Below, one piece after another: positions 17,917-25,607 of a stretch of 64,000 nt of DNA. This DNA is from JBGPEQ01 sp050180895. Its GTDB lineage: Bacteria > Pseudomonadota > Alphaproteobacteria > Dongiales > Dongiaceae. The DNA lies in the NCBI GenBank assembly GCA_050180895.1, contig JBFXDS010000002.1, positions 661,131 to 725,130 of the forward strand, read 5' to 3'. The position numbers and the translations under genes were made by a program. Every line of letters starts with the position of its first letter. Positions within the stretch are counted from its first letter, which is position 1. A model generated the notes under the pieces. It did no database searches, had not been told where the DNA came from, and was given only the letters and a program-made list of their open reading frames with translations.

Positions 17917-19449
17917 TCAGGCCGCCAGCGCGCCGCCCTGCTCCTTGCGCCTGGCGACGAAATCCTTGAGCGCCTCGTCGATGGCCGGGTCGAGCGGCGG
18001 CGGCTGGAAGTCGGCCAGCAGCTGTTTCCAGATGGCGTTGGCCTTGTGCGCGGCGTCGACCGCGCCGGCCTCGCGCCAGGTCTCGAAATTCCGCCAGTCG
18101 GAGACGATCGGCGCGTAGAACGCCGTCTGGTAGTGCGCCAGAGTGTGCTGAGCGCCGAAGAAATGGCCCCCCGGACCGACCTCGGCGATGGCGTCGAGCG
18201 CCAGGCTGTCGTCGTCCACGACGATCGGCTGCAGGAACTCGCCGATCATCTGCAGCATCTCGGCATCGACGATCAGCTTCTCGAAGGAGGCGACGAGCCC
18301 GCCCTCCATCCAGCCGGCGCCGTGCAGCACCATATTGGCGTAGCCCATCACCGCGCCCCAGATCGACATCTCCGACTCGTAAGCCGCCTGCGCATCGACC
18401 GCGTTGGCGGCGCAGGCGTTGGAAGAGCGGTAGGGGAGCCTGTACCTGCGCGCGAGCTGGCCGCCGGCGAGCGCCGCGCGCGTATATTCCGGCGTGCCGA
18501 AGGCGGGCGCGCCCGTTTTCATGTCGACGTTGGAGGTGAAGCCGCCATACATGCAGGGCGCGCCAGGCGCCGCGATCTGAATCAGCGTGATGCCGGCCAG
18601 AGCTTCGGCGTTCTGCTGAGCCAGCGCGCCGGCGATTGTGGCCGGGGCCATGGCGCCCGAGAGGGTGAACGGCGTCAGCACCACGGGCTGGCCGTGCCGC
18701 GCCATCTCCAGCAGGCCCTGGATCATCGGTCCGTCGAGGCGGCGCGGCGAGTTTGAGTTGACGATGGAGAACAGGCTTGGCTCGCGCCGAAGCTGATCCT
18801 CGGAGATGAAACCGCGGGCAATGCGGATCATCTCGAGGGCGTCGCTGATGCGCTGCTTGCCGAGCGAATAGGGATGCCAGATGCGGTCGGTCAGGGTGAT
18901 CGCGGCGTAATGGGCATCAAGGTGGCGCGTCGGCGCCGGCAGGTCGGCCGGCTCGACCGGGTAGCCGCTGAGGAACTGGACGATGTTGAGGCTCTGCGCC
19001 AGCCGCAGCAGATCGCAATAGTCCTGGAAGTTGCCGGGGCGACGGCCGCGGTCGAGATCGTTGACGTTGGGCGCGCTGGCGACCGTGCCGAAATTGATGT
19101 GGTTGCCGCCGAAGGTGAGGCTGCGCTCGGGATTCCGGGCATGCAGCGTGATCTCGGCCGGCGCCTTCGCCACGCTCTCCATGACCAGCCCGCGGTCGAA
19201 GCGCACGACCTTGCTGCCCGGCTCGACCTCCGCCCCTGCCCCCTTCAGCAGCGCCAGCGCCTCGTCGTCGAGGAACTCCATGCCGTGCTGCTCGAGGATG
19301 CGCAGCGAGGTCTCGTGCACCGCCTCGAGCTGATCCGCGCTCAGCACCTCGATCGGCTTATAGGGATTGCGGTAGGTGCGCCACGGCAGCTGCTTCAGCC
19401 CGCCGGCCGTGCGCCGCTCGCGCCGCCGTCCGCCACCCTCACGCGTCAT
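17917..19449 (-). CDS. Trimethylamine methyltransferase (MttB) family protein, non-pyrrolysine
   Basis: 510 residues from ATG 19449. The body matches MttB-family corrinoid-dependent methyltransferases: SADQLEAVHETSLRILEQHG at the start, NHINFGTVASAPNV, PFTLSGAMAPATIAGALAQQNAEAL (in part), ACAANAVDAQAAYESEM and the C-terminal GPGGHFFGAQHTL. There is no in-frame stop or amber codon inside the gene, so this is a non-Pyl member; characterised ones demethylate glycine betaine, carnitine, proline betaine and similar quaternary amines. No corrinoid protein gene is adjacent. A palindromic operator lies 21-38 bp upstream. An upstream ATG (19497) would overlap that operator and is less likely. Confidence 0.92.
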   Translation of the reverse strand: MTREGGGRRRERRTAGGLKQLPWRTYRNPYKPIEVLSADQLEAVHETSLRILEQHGMEFLDDEALALLKGAGAEVEPGSKVVRFDRGLVMESVAKAPAEITLHARNPERSLTFGGNHINFGTVASAPNVNDLDRGRRPGNFQDYCDLLRLAQSLNIVQFLSGYPVEPADLPAPTRHLDAHYAAITLTDRIWHPYSLGKQRISDALEMIRIARGFISEDQLRREPSLFSIVNSNSPRRLDGPMIQGLLEMARHGQPVVLTPFTLSGAMAPATIAGALAQQNAEALAGITLIQIAAPGAPCMYGGFTSNVDMKTGAPAFGTPEYTRAALAGGQLARRYRLPYRSSNACAANAVDAQAAYESEMSIWGAVMGYANMVLHGAGWMEGGLVASFEKLIVDAEMLQMIGEFLQPIVVDDDSLALDAIAEVGPGGHFFGAQHTLAHYQTAFYAPIVSDWRNFETWREAGAVDAAHKANAIWKQLLADFQPPPLDPAIDEALKDFVARRKEQGGALAA

Positions 19450-19469
19450 CACGCCACCCGCTACTCGCC

Positions 19470-19487
19470 CAGATGTATATACAACCT
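19470..19487. promoter_or_regulatory. Operator-like palindrome upstream of mttB
   Basis: Reads CAGATGTATATACAACCT. Its right half (ATACAACCT) is identical to the perfect 18-bp palindrome at 22311-22328 and the left half matches 6 of 9. TTGTATATACAA-type cores are typical of GntR-family operators. No GntR gene is visible in the window. Confidence 0.6.
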
Positions 19488-19517
19488 CCGCCGCCATCCG
19501 GCCAGTCGTCGAACGCC

Positions 19518-20702
19518 TCAAGCCAGCGGCATGCGGCGGAAGCGGCCGGGCGCGAAGCGGTCCTGGTACTTGTTCATCGGGCCGTGCCGCTCGAAGTGCC
19601 GCCGCAGGAAATCCAGCCGGTCCGGCGCCAGGGTGACGCCGAGGCCGGGCCCCTCCGGCACCGGCAGCAGGTTGTCCTTGGGGCGGAACGGCCCTTCGGC
19701 GATCACGTCGTAGGGCTGCATGCGGAACAGCGCCTGGTTGGGCTCGCGGATCCATTGGATGGCCGCGCAGACATGAAGGTAGGCGGCGCTCATGATCCCG
19801 GAGTCGCCGCTGTAGCACCAGAAGTCGATGCCGGCCGCCTCGCAGGCGCCGACGAAGCGCTGGAAGCGCAGCAGGCCGCCGAGGATCGCCGGGCTGCTGA
19901 CGAAGGCGTCGGGCACGCGCTGCTCGACGGCGCGCGCGAAATCGAGGTTGTGGGTGGAGAAGGGGATGCGCGTGTGCTGACGCAGGACGCGCATCTCCTC
20001 GATCGAGCCGACCGGATCCTCCCAGTTGCGCACGCCGAGCGCCTCCAGCGCCGGGGCGATCGCCCGCGCGGTCGCCACCGAATAGGCATGGTTGGTGTCG
20101 ACGCGGATCATGACGCCGTCGCCGAGCCGCCGGCGCAGCAGCTCGATGAGTGCGATGGACGGGCGCGGATCGGCGGTGGAGAGTTTGCCTTCGAAGAAGG
20201 TGGCGCCGTGCTCCTCGTGCTGGCGCAGGCAATAGTCGGCGACGGCCTCGGGCGTCTCCTCGCCGCCCTTGCCGTCCCAGCGGCCGCGGAAGGCGAAGTA
20301 CTCGGTGAAGGGGATGCGCTTGCGGACGGCGCCGCCGAGCAGGTCGTAGAGCGGCCGATTCCAGGCCTTGCCGCGGATGTCCCACAGCGCCACCTCCAGC
20401 CCGCCCCAGGCGTGGATGCGGTCCCAGTCGTGGATCGACTGCACGCCGCGCCAGGGCGGCATGCACACGCCCTCGCAGCCCTGGATGTCGACGGGATCGC
20501 GGCCGGTCAGCGCCGGCGCCAGCTCCTCGGCGATGAGGCGCGCGCTCGAGGCGCCCGGCGACTCGCCGAGCCCGACGATGCCGTCGCTGGTGAACACCTG
20601 GACGATCGTCTTGGTGAAGCCGGGCAGCTCGCCATAGGCCCAGTCGTACGGCACCTCCAACGGAACGTTGACGACCGTCGCCTCGATGCGGTCGATCTTC
20701 AT
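19518..20702 (-). CDS. Mandelate racemase/glucarate dehydratase-type enolase-superfamily enzyme
   Basis: 394 residues from ATG 20702, preceded by a run of GGGGAGGGGGC. N-terminal capping domain MKIDRIEATVVNVPLEVPYD, then the barrel with KLS (Lys of the catalytic strand), metal ligands in RVDTNHAY and NWEDPVG, and STHN where glucarate dehydratase-like members have an Asn ligand. The family abstracts the alpha proton of a carboxylate to dehydrate or racemise acid sugars or amino acid derivatives. Substrate unknown. It lies 68 bp upstream of mttB in the same direction and may be transcribed with it, although mttB has its own operator. Confidence 0.88.
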   Translation of the reverse strand: MKIDRIEATVVNVPLEVPYDWAYGELPGFTKTIVQVFTSDGIVGLGESPGASSARLIAEELAPALTGRDPVDIQGCEGVCMPPWRGVQSIHDWDRIHAWGGLEVALWDIRGKAWNRPLYDLLGGAVRKRIPFTEYFAFRGRWDGKGGEETPEAVADYCLRQHEEHGATFFEGKLSTADPRPSIALIELLRRRLGDGVMIRVDTNHAYSVATARAIAPALEALGVRNWEDPVGSIEEMRVLRQHTRIPFSTHNLDFARAVEQRVPDAFVSSPAILGGLLRFQRFVGACEAAGIDFWCYSGDSGIMSAAYLHVCAAIQWIREPNQALFRMQPYDVIAEGPFRPKDNLLPVPEGPGLGVTLAPDRLDFLRRHFERHGPMNKYQDRFAPGRFRRMPLA

Positions 20703-20781
20703 CGCCTGCCCCCTCCCCGGCTTGTGACCGCCGGCATCTTGCCGTCTAATGCGGCCGCGTCAAACCGCGGGAACGAGGCCC

Positions 20782-21573
20782 ATGCGCGCACGGATCGGCG
20801 ACATCGAGATGACCTACGAGCTGGACGGGCCGGCGCAGGCGCCGATCGTCATGCTCAGCCACTCGCTGGCCACCACCCTCGAGATGTGGAAACCGCAGCT
20901 GCCGACGCTGACGAACGACTATCGCGTGCTCCGCTACGACATGCGCGGTCACGGCGGCAGCAGCGCGCCGGGCGGCGCCTACAGCTTCGCGATGCTGGCG
21001 GGGGATGTGGTGGCGCTCCTCGACCATCTCAAGATCGACCGCGTGGCGTTCGTCGGCCTCTCCATCGGCGGCATGATCGGCCAGTATCTGGCGATCCACC
21101 ATGCCGACCGCCTGCGCTGCGTCGCGCTCTGCAGCACCACCAGCGCCATCCCCGAAGCGGGCCGCGCCATGTGGGACCAGCGCATCGCGGCCGTCGAGTC
21201 CAGCGGCATGGCGCCGCAGGTCGACTCGACCCTGGAGCGCTGGTTCACCGCGCCCTATCGCGCCGCGCATCCCGAGGTCATGGCCTGGGTCGGCGGCATG
21301 ATCCGCGGCACCCCCGCCGCCGGCTTCATCGGCTGCGGCCGCGCCATCCAGGGGCTGAACCTGACGCCGGAGCTCTCGAAGATCAGGGTGCCGACGCTCG
21401 TCCTGCCGGGCGAGAAGGATCCGGGCACGCCGCCGGCGCTCTCCGAGGTGATCCACGTGGCCATCGCGGGATCGGACTATGCGGTGGTGACGGACGCCGC
21501 GCACCTCGCCAACATCGAGCAGGCGGGGATGTTCAACGAGATCCTGTCGGGCTTCCTGAAGCGCAAGATGTAG
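20782..21573 (+). CDS. Alpha/beta hydrolase, 3-oxoadipate enol-lactonase (PcaD)-like
   Basis: 263 residues from ATG 20782. Oxyanion region LSHSLATTLEMW, nucleophile elbow GLSIGG, acid in LVLPGEKDPGTP and the His in DAAHLANIEQ form a complete Ser-Asp-His triad. MRGHGGSSAPGGAYS and CSTTSAIPEA are typical of PcaD-like lactonases. No other protocatechuate-pathway gene is nearby, so a lactone or ester from the local catabolic cluster is possible. Divergent from the enolase-superfamily gene with a 79-bp gap. Confidence 0.88.
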   Translation: MRARIGDIEMTYELDGPAQAPIVMLSHSLATTLEMWKPQLPTLTNDYRVLRYDMRGHGGSSAPGGAYSFAMLAGDVVALLDHLKIDRVAFVGLSIGGMIGQYLAIHHADRLRCVALCSTTSAIPEAGRAMWDQRIAAVESSGMAPQVDSTLERWFTAPYRAAHPEVMAWVGGMIRGTPAAGFIGCGRAIQGLNLTPELSKIRVPTLVLPGEKDPGTPPALSEVIHVAIAGSDYAVVTDAAHLANIEQAGMFNEILSGFLKRKM

Positions 21574-21579
21574 GCGAAC

Positions 21580-22203
21580 CTACCGCCGCTCCGCCGGCGA
21601 CCAGGCGGCGGCCAGCGCCAGCGCCGCGTCGATCTCGGCGCCGGTCATCTTGGCGCGCACGCGCGGTCCCAGGCGCGCCAGCTTGGCCTCGACCTCGGCC
21701 GCGTCGCCGCCGCGCCCCGCCAACTCGTACCATTTGAGCGCCTGCGTCAGGTCGGGTGCGATGTCGTCGAAACCGTACTCGTAGATCACGCCGAGGGTGA
21801 GCTCGGCGCGCGCGTGGCCCTGGCCCGCCGCCGCCTCCAGCGCCGCCAGCATCTCGCGGGGATCGCGCGGGATGACGAGGCCCTCGTAGTGCAGGCGGCC
21901 GAGCGCGTACTGCGCCTCGGCGCTGCCCTGCCGGGCGGCGAGGCGGAACCAGGCGGACGCCGCCTCGAAATCGCGCCAGCGCACGCCCTGGCGGTCGCGC
22001 AGCATCTGGCCGACGCGCAGCTGGGCGGCGGAGTCGCCCCGCTCGGCCAACGGCCGCCACACGGCCAGCGCCGCCGCATAGTCGCCGCGGCCGTAGGCGA
22101 CGAGGCCGACGCGGTAGTCGGGATCATCAGCGCCGGCGGCGGGCGGCAGCGCGGCGAGCGCGAGCGGCAGGGCGACGGCGAGCACGGCGAGTCGGGCGAT
22201 CAC
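21580..22203 (-). CDS. Exported SEL1-repeat (TPR-like) protein
   Basis: 207 residues from a GTG at 22203, chosen because AGGAGG lies exactly 6 bases upstream; the ATG at 22227 has no such site. Starts with a signal peptide (ARLAVLAVALPLALAALPPAAGA). SEL1 repeats follow: YRVGLVAYGRGDYAAALAVW, SAAQLRVGQMLRDRQG, AEAQYALGRLHYEGL, ARAELTLGVIYEYG. Such proteins are scaffolds for protein-protein contact in the periplasm; no enzymatic motif is seen. Converges with the enol-lactonase-like gene, 6 bp between the stops. Confidence 0.85.
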   Translation of the reverse strand: MIARLAVLAVALPLALAALPPAAGADDPDYRVGLVAYGRGDYAAALAVWRPLAERGDSAAQLRVGQMLRDRQGVRWRDFEAASAWFRLAARQGSAEAQYALGRLHYEGLVIPRDPREMLAALEAAAGQGHARAELTLGVIYEYGFDDIAPDLTQALKWYELAGRGGDAAEVEAKLARLGPRVRAKMTGAEIDAALALAAAWSPAERR

Positions 22204-22310
22204 GGGCGACCTCCTTCTCCGGTCCATGGCCGCGCCATCATAGCGCAGGCGCGACCGGCGCGGTGTGAGCCGCGTCACGGACCGCCGCGGCCCTTTCCCG
22301 GCGGGGGCGG

Positions 22311-22328
22311 AGGTTGTATATACAACCT
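22311..22328. promoter_or_regulatory. Perfect 18-bp palindrome, candidate GntR-type operator
   Basis: AGGTTGTATATACAACCT is a perfect inverted repeat lying 84 bp upstream of the flavoenzyme start and 108 bp upstream of the divergent SEL1 gene. A half-matching copy precedes mttB. Confidence 0.7.
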
Positions 22329-22356
22329 GCGCAGCCTGTTCTGCGCCAGCGAGATT

Positions 22357-22393
22357 CCCCCTCACCCTAACCCTCTCCCCACGGGGAGAGGGG
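22357..22393. repeat. CCCTCACCC/GGGAGAGGG palindromic repeat, half-unit
   Basis: Contains CCCTCACCCTAACCCTCTCC followed by a short loop and GGGGAGAGGGG, the left half of the bimeric element seen complete at 42997-43100. It lies just before the ribosome site of the flavoenzyme gene. Confidence 0.75.
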
Positions 22394-22411
22394 ATTTGAA
22401 CGAGGTTCCTC

Positions 22412-23761
22412 ATGAGCGCGAGCGCGATCCCCTCCTCCGTCACCTATGCCGTCATCGGCGCCGGCATCCATGGGCTCAGCACGGCCTGGCACCTGGCCAT
22501 GGAGCTGGAGGCCAAGGGCAAGGGCGGCGGCAAGGACATCGTCGTCCTCGACAAGACCGGCCCCGGCGCCGGCGCCTCCGGCATCGCCTGCGGCTGCGTG
22601 CGCAACCTCTACATGACCGAGCCGCTGCACGCGATCCTCCGGCATTCGGTCGACGTCTGGATGCACGACCCCGTGCGCTTCGGCTTCCAGCAGGTGGGCT
22701 ACGTCTCCGCCGGCGAGGCCAACCAGCTGCCGGACTACGAGAAGCTGCATGCCAGCCAGAACCGCGTCGGCTATCCCTCGGATCTCTATGCGGGGCAGGA
22801 GGCGAAGAAGTTCCTCAAGGGCATCTGGCCGGACTTCAACGTCGAGGGCATCGACGTGGCCCTGCACGAGAAGCCCTCGGGCTATGCCGGCACCCGGCAG
22901 GCGGTGGCGGGGCTGGCGCAGAAATGCGCCGACCATGGGGTGCGCGTGCTGTCGGGCGTCGAGGTCACCGGCTACGACCGGCAGGGCGGGCGGGTCACCC
23001 GGCTCAAAACCAACCAGGGCGACATCAAGGTCGACGCGGTCGTGCTCGGGCTCGGCGCCTGGACCGGAAAGCACTGGGAGATGCTGGGCTTGCCGGACAC
23101 GCTTGACCTGACCTATCGAGACGGCGCCACGGTCAAGGGCAAGGACATGTGGACCTACTGGCGGCTGCTCGAGGGCGAGGTCTATATCGACAAGCCCTAC
23201 CGCACGGCCGACGACCGCGACCCGCCGGTGCTGCATGTGGAGCTGATGACCACGCCAGTGCACGAGAACGGCGACCCGAAGGGCCGGGAGCTCGCCGACC
23301 ACCTCTACGTCTACTGGAAGAACGGCGCGGAACGCATGGAAAAGCCTGGGGTTCAGGGCGGCACGATCCCGATCAAGATCGGCCCGAAGGCGACGCTCGA
23401 TCCCTATGGCTGGGCGAACGACGAATATCAGGCGGAGCCCGAGTTCGCCGACTACCTGACCGGCGCCATGGCCCAGCTCATGCCGCGCTTCCGGGATCAC
23501 CGGAAGAAGTTCAAGGAGCGGCGCAACGGCGGCATCGGCGCCTTCACCCCGGACAACGTGCCGATCTTCGACTGGGTCGCGCCGAACGTCTACATGATCG
23601 CCGACAGCAACCACGGCTTCAAGATGACCGGGGTCGGCAAGCTGGTGGCGAAGCTGCTGGCCGGCCAGAACCGGGTGGCCGAGCTGGAGCCCTTCGCCTT
23701 CTCCCGCTTCGCCGAGGGCCGGACCTTCGGGGCGAGCAACTCGCACTGCCCGTGGGTGTGA
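22412..23761 (+). CDS. FAD-dependent oxidoreductase of the DAO/sarcosine oxidase type
   Basis: 449 residues. The N-terminal FAD-binding Rossmann motif is GAGIHGLSTAWHLA (residues ~16-29) and the chain contains SGIACGCVRNLY, a mid-domain VVLGLGAWTGK and the C-terminal second FAD contact FTPDNVPIFDW...NVYMIADSNHGFKMTGVGKLVA (in parts). Family members oxidise secondary or tertiary amines and amino acids such as sarcosine and dimethylglycine. Shares an operator type with mttB, which fits demethylation of a methylated amine. Covalent flavin attachment cannot be judged. Confidence 0.9.
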   Translation: MSASAIPSSVTYAVIGAGIHGLSTAWHLAMELEAKGKGGGKDIVVLDKTGPGAGASGIACGCVRNLYMTEPLHAILRHSVDVWMHDPVRFGFQQVGYVSAGEANQLPDYEKLHASQNRVGYPSDLYAGQEAKKFLKGIWPDFNVEGIDVALHEKPSGYAGTRQAVAGLAQKCADHGVRVLSGVEVTGYDRQGGRVTRLKTNQGDIKVDAVVLGLGAWTGKHWEMLGLPDTLDLTYRDGATVKGKDMWTYWRLLEGEVYIDKPYRTADDRDPPVLHVELMTTPVHENGDPKGRELADHLYVYWKNGAERMEKPGVQGGTIPIKIGPKATLDPYGWANDEYQAEPEFADYLTGAMAQLMPRFRDHRKKFKERRNGGIGAFTPDNVPIFDWVAPNVYMIADSNHGFKMTGVGKLVAKLLAGQNRVAELEPFAFSRFAEGRTFGASNSHCPWV

Positions 23762-24427
23762 CGCAAAAGCGGCGGATGAACCCCATGTCCAGCGAGGATT
23801 GACCGGGCGGTTTGTAGGGGCGGGTCTCAGACCCGCCCTTTTTTGGTAACCGCGGATGGACGCAGATGAATCGAGCACTGGACCCCATGCCCAGCGGGAT
23901 TGGATCAATGCCGGTGTCTGCCGGGTCAAGGGCGGCTCTGAGAGCCGCCCCTACAAGGGGTCCCTTCGAAAAGCGGCGGATGAACCTCATGCCCAGCGGG
24001 GATTGACCAGGCGTCGGGGTCGTAGGGCGAGCGGCGCTCGCCCAACGATGGTTGGAGCAAGCTCCCTCGACTGCGGGCGTCGGCGGCACGAAGGGCGAGC
24101 GCCGCTCGCCCGAAGTCCGTTGGGGCCAAGCTCTGAAGACAGCGCGGTGGCGGCGAGGGCGAGCGCCGCTCGCCCCTACACCCCCGAAATCGAGCGATGG
24201 ACCCCATGCCCAGCGGGGACAGCCGCTTGACGAGGTCTCCTGGCTGGATCCCCTCCGAGGGAGAAGCGAGTTTTTTTGCGACCGGCTGGCTGCGGGCAGC
24301 CGGTGATTTCGTCGTCGCGAGGATGCGACGACGGTCTGCTGCGGACCTATCCACGATGTCAAATATCGAGGCTTGAGAATAAGAACAAATAACGAACTTG
24401 TCAATGAGTGTCGACCCCCTGCACCCG
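23762..24427. repeat. Repeat-rich stretch without genes (666 bp)
   Basis: Holds four diverged copies of a ~25-bp unit built around ATGCCCAGCGGGGATTG (near 23782, 23885, 23988 and 24205) and five short palindromes: 23818-23838, 23930-23954, 24023-24043, 24093-24111 and 24157-24179, the last three of the GGGCGAGC/GCTCGCCC type. Long minus-strand frames cross it but are made of repeats and are not credible genes. Confidence 0.75.
23818..23844 (+). terminator. Candidate intrinsic terminator after the flavoenzyme gene
   Basis: Stem GGGCGGGT/ACCCGCCC with a 5-base loop followed by TTTTTT, 57 bp after the stop. It also resembles the other short palindromes in this stretch, so it may be a repeat copy that doubles as a terminator. 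Confidence 0.6.
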
Positions 24428-24694
24428 TCAGTAGTGATACCGGCAGGCGACGATCTCGAGTTGCTGCGAGTCGCCCTTGCCGGAGACGCGGTAGACCAGG
24501 CGGTGGTCGCCGGTGATGCGACGTGACCACCAGCCGGCAAGATCGCCCCTCAGCGGTTCGGGCTTGCCGATGCCTTTGAAGGGGCTGCGGCGAGCGTCCT
24601 TGAGAAGCTCGTTGATCCGCCGCAGAACGTCGTCGTCGGTCTCCTGCCAATGGACGTCGTCTTCCCACGCCTCATCGGTCCACAGGAGCTTCAT
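24428..24694 (-). CDS. yoeB: YoeB-type mRNA interferase toxin
   Basis: 88 residues, close to the 84 of E. coli YoeB. MKLLWTDEAWEDDVHWQETD, the PFKGIGKPEPLRGDLAGWWSRRI core and the HRLVYRV...ACRYHY end match Txe/YoeB; the terminal His-Tyr and the Glu-Arg pair of the active site are kept. YoeB cleaves mRNA at the ribosome A site when free of its antitoxin. Its ATG overlaps the antitoxin stop by 4 bp. Confidence 0.95.
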   Translation of the reverse strand: MKLLWTDEAWEDDVHWQETDDDVLRRINELLKDARRSPFKGIGKPEPLRGDLAGWWSRRITGDHRLVYRVSGKGDSQQLEIVACRYHY

Positions 24695-24960
24695 TCGCCG
24701 CGGGCAGGCTTTTCGACGGCCTCATGCGCGGCGACCCGGCCGGCCTCGGCGCTCTTGATCGAGCGCAGCAGCCGCTCGGCGTTCGCGGGGCTGCGCAGGA
24801 GATGCAGCGTCTCCACCATGCCCTCGTATTCCGCCTCGGAGAGCATGACCACGGTGCGGGCATTCTGCCGCGTGACGCGGAGCGGCGCGCGGCTCTTCCA
24901 CACCTCGTCCATATATTTGGCGAGGTGCTGCCGGAAATCGGTGTAGGACACGTGGCTCAT
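24691..24960 (-). CDS. yefM: YefM-type antitoxin
   Basis: 89 residues of the Phd/YefM fold: an N-terminal DNA-binding half (SYTDFRQHLAKYMDEVWKSR, LRVTRQNARTVVMLSEAEYEG) and a C-terminal toxin-binding tail (LLRSPANAERLLRSIKSAEAG, in part). First gene of the pair, preceded by a TGTACA operator. Neutralises YoeB and represses the pair. Confidence 0.95.
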   Translation of the reverse strand: MSHVSYTDFRQHLAKYMDEVWKSRAPLRVTRQNARTVVMLSEAEYEGMVETLHLLRSPANAERLLRSIKSAEAGRVAAHEAVEKPARGE

Positions 24961-24982
24961 GGGCGACCTCCCACTTTCGATA

Positions 24983-25006
24983 TGTACATAAATACGTACA
25001 TGTACT
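24983..25006. promoter_or_regulatory. YefM operator-like TGTACA palindromes
   Basis: TGTACA at 24983-24988 and the palindrome GTACATGTAC at 24996-25005 lie 23-46 bp upstream of yefM. TGTACA is the known core bound by YefM in E. coli, so this is likely the autoregulatory site of the pair. Confidence 0.7.
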
Positions 25007-25111
25007 TAAAAAGTCAAGGCTCGCGGAACGTTGGACGGCCGTTGACCGCGGCGCTGCCAGCATGCGTAGTTTCCGAGCCCGACTGAACGGCACGCAGGCA
25101 GAGAGGAAGCC

Positions 25112-25294
25112 GTGACAGAGAAGAAACGATTTGGCGTCGGCATGGCGGAGGAAAAACGGCCCGCTGAGTCCTCTCCGCCACCCGTTGCCAAAGACCAGGC
25201 CGGCCGCGGCGCGGAAGTGGTCCGCCGACTGCGCGGGAGCGGCACGGTCAGGATGACCACCGACGAGATCATGGGGTTGATGCGCGGCGAATGA
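25112..25294 (+). CDS. Small protein resembling an antitoxin C-terminal tail
   Basis: 60 residues from a GTG at 25112 with AGAGGAAG 5 bases upstream. The last ~25 residues (VVRRLRGSGTVRMTTDEIMG) resemble the toxin-contact tail seen in VapB/MazE-type antitoxins; the basic, Pro-rich N-terminus is not a recognisable DNA-binding domain. No toxin gene follows. It may be an orphan or a remnant of a toxin-antitoxin locus next to yefM/yoeB. Confidence 0.5.
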   Translation: MTEKKRFGVGMAEEKRPAESSPPPVAKDQAGRGAEVVRRLRGSGTVRMTTDEIMGLMRGE

Positions 25295-25350
25295 TCACGC
25301 CGTGAGGGACCACCGGGGCCGATCGCCGAAAGGAGACCCGGATCGACGTC

Positions 25351-25434
25351 GTGCGTCCTTCGACAGGCTCAGGATGAGGGGTTTTCTTCGTGCCACCAAG
25401 ATTCGCCCTCGTCCTAAGCTTGTCGAAGGACGGC
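25351..25434. repeat. 84-bp hairpin repeat, copy 1
   Basis: Outer arms GTGCGTCCTTCGACAGGCTC... and its inverted, slightly diverged copy (CGTCCTAAGCTTGTCGAAGG) flank a ~24-bp centre with TGCCACCAAG. Same family as the copies at 35732, 41710, 59281, 60858 and 63751. Its right arm runs directly into the lpxR-like fragment. Confidence 0.9.
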
Positions 25435-25504
25435 TGTCGGTGATCGAGGAGAACGCCTCGCTGTTCTTCGAGTCCGACGACCACTACACGCAGGGGCTTC
25501 GGCT
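25432..25504 (+). pseudogene. Fragment of an lpxR-like gene
   Basis: About 70 bp nearly identical to 28421-28494 inside the LpxR-like gene; it encodes LSVIEENASLFFESDDHYTQ against LSVIEENDSLFFDSDDHYTQ there. No start or remainder of the gene is present. Confidence 0.85.
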
Positions 25505-25506
25505 CA

Positions 25507-25588
25507 CCTTGCCGGAGACGCGATAGACCAGGCAGTGACCGACGCGATTACCAACCGGCAAGATCACCCCTCCGCGGTTCGAGCTTGC
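25507..25588 (-). pseudogene. Fragment of a yoeB-like toxin gene
   Basis: Closely similar to part of yoeB (24478-24560); on the minus strand it still reads HCLVYRVSGK against HRLVYRVSGK of YoeB. It contains deletions and is joined directly to the lpxR fragment on the other strand. Confidence 0.8.
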
Positions 25589-25607
25589 AGAACGTGCTCC
25601 GCCGCCC

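Noticed and set aside
17917..19449. Possible pyrrolysine-containing MttB.
   Set aside because: No in-frame amber codon within the gene; it is the non-Pyl type.
19449..19497. A longer start (ATG 19497) for MttB.
   Set aside because: It would place the palindromic operator inside the coding sequence; ATG 19449 with its own ribosome site is better.
17917..20466. An 849-residue minus frame joining MttB with an upstream Arg/Ala-rich region.
   Set aside because: The upstream part is an alternative frame of the enolase-superfamily gene; MttB starts at 19449.
23619..24668. Minus-strand frames of 349 and 204 residues in the repeat stretch.
   Set aside because: They are translations of tandem repeats and cross the flavoenzyme and yoeB genes out of frame.
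25302..25526. A 74-residue plus frame through the hairpin repeat.
   Set aside because: It is composed of repeat and gene fragments, so it is annotated as debris, not a gene.
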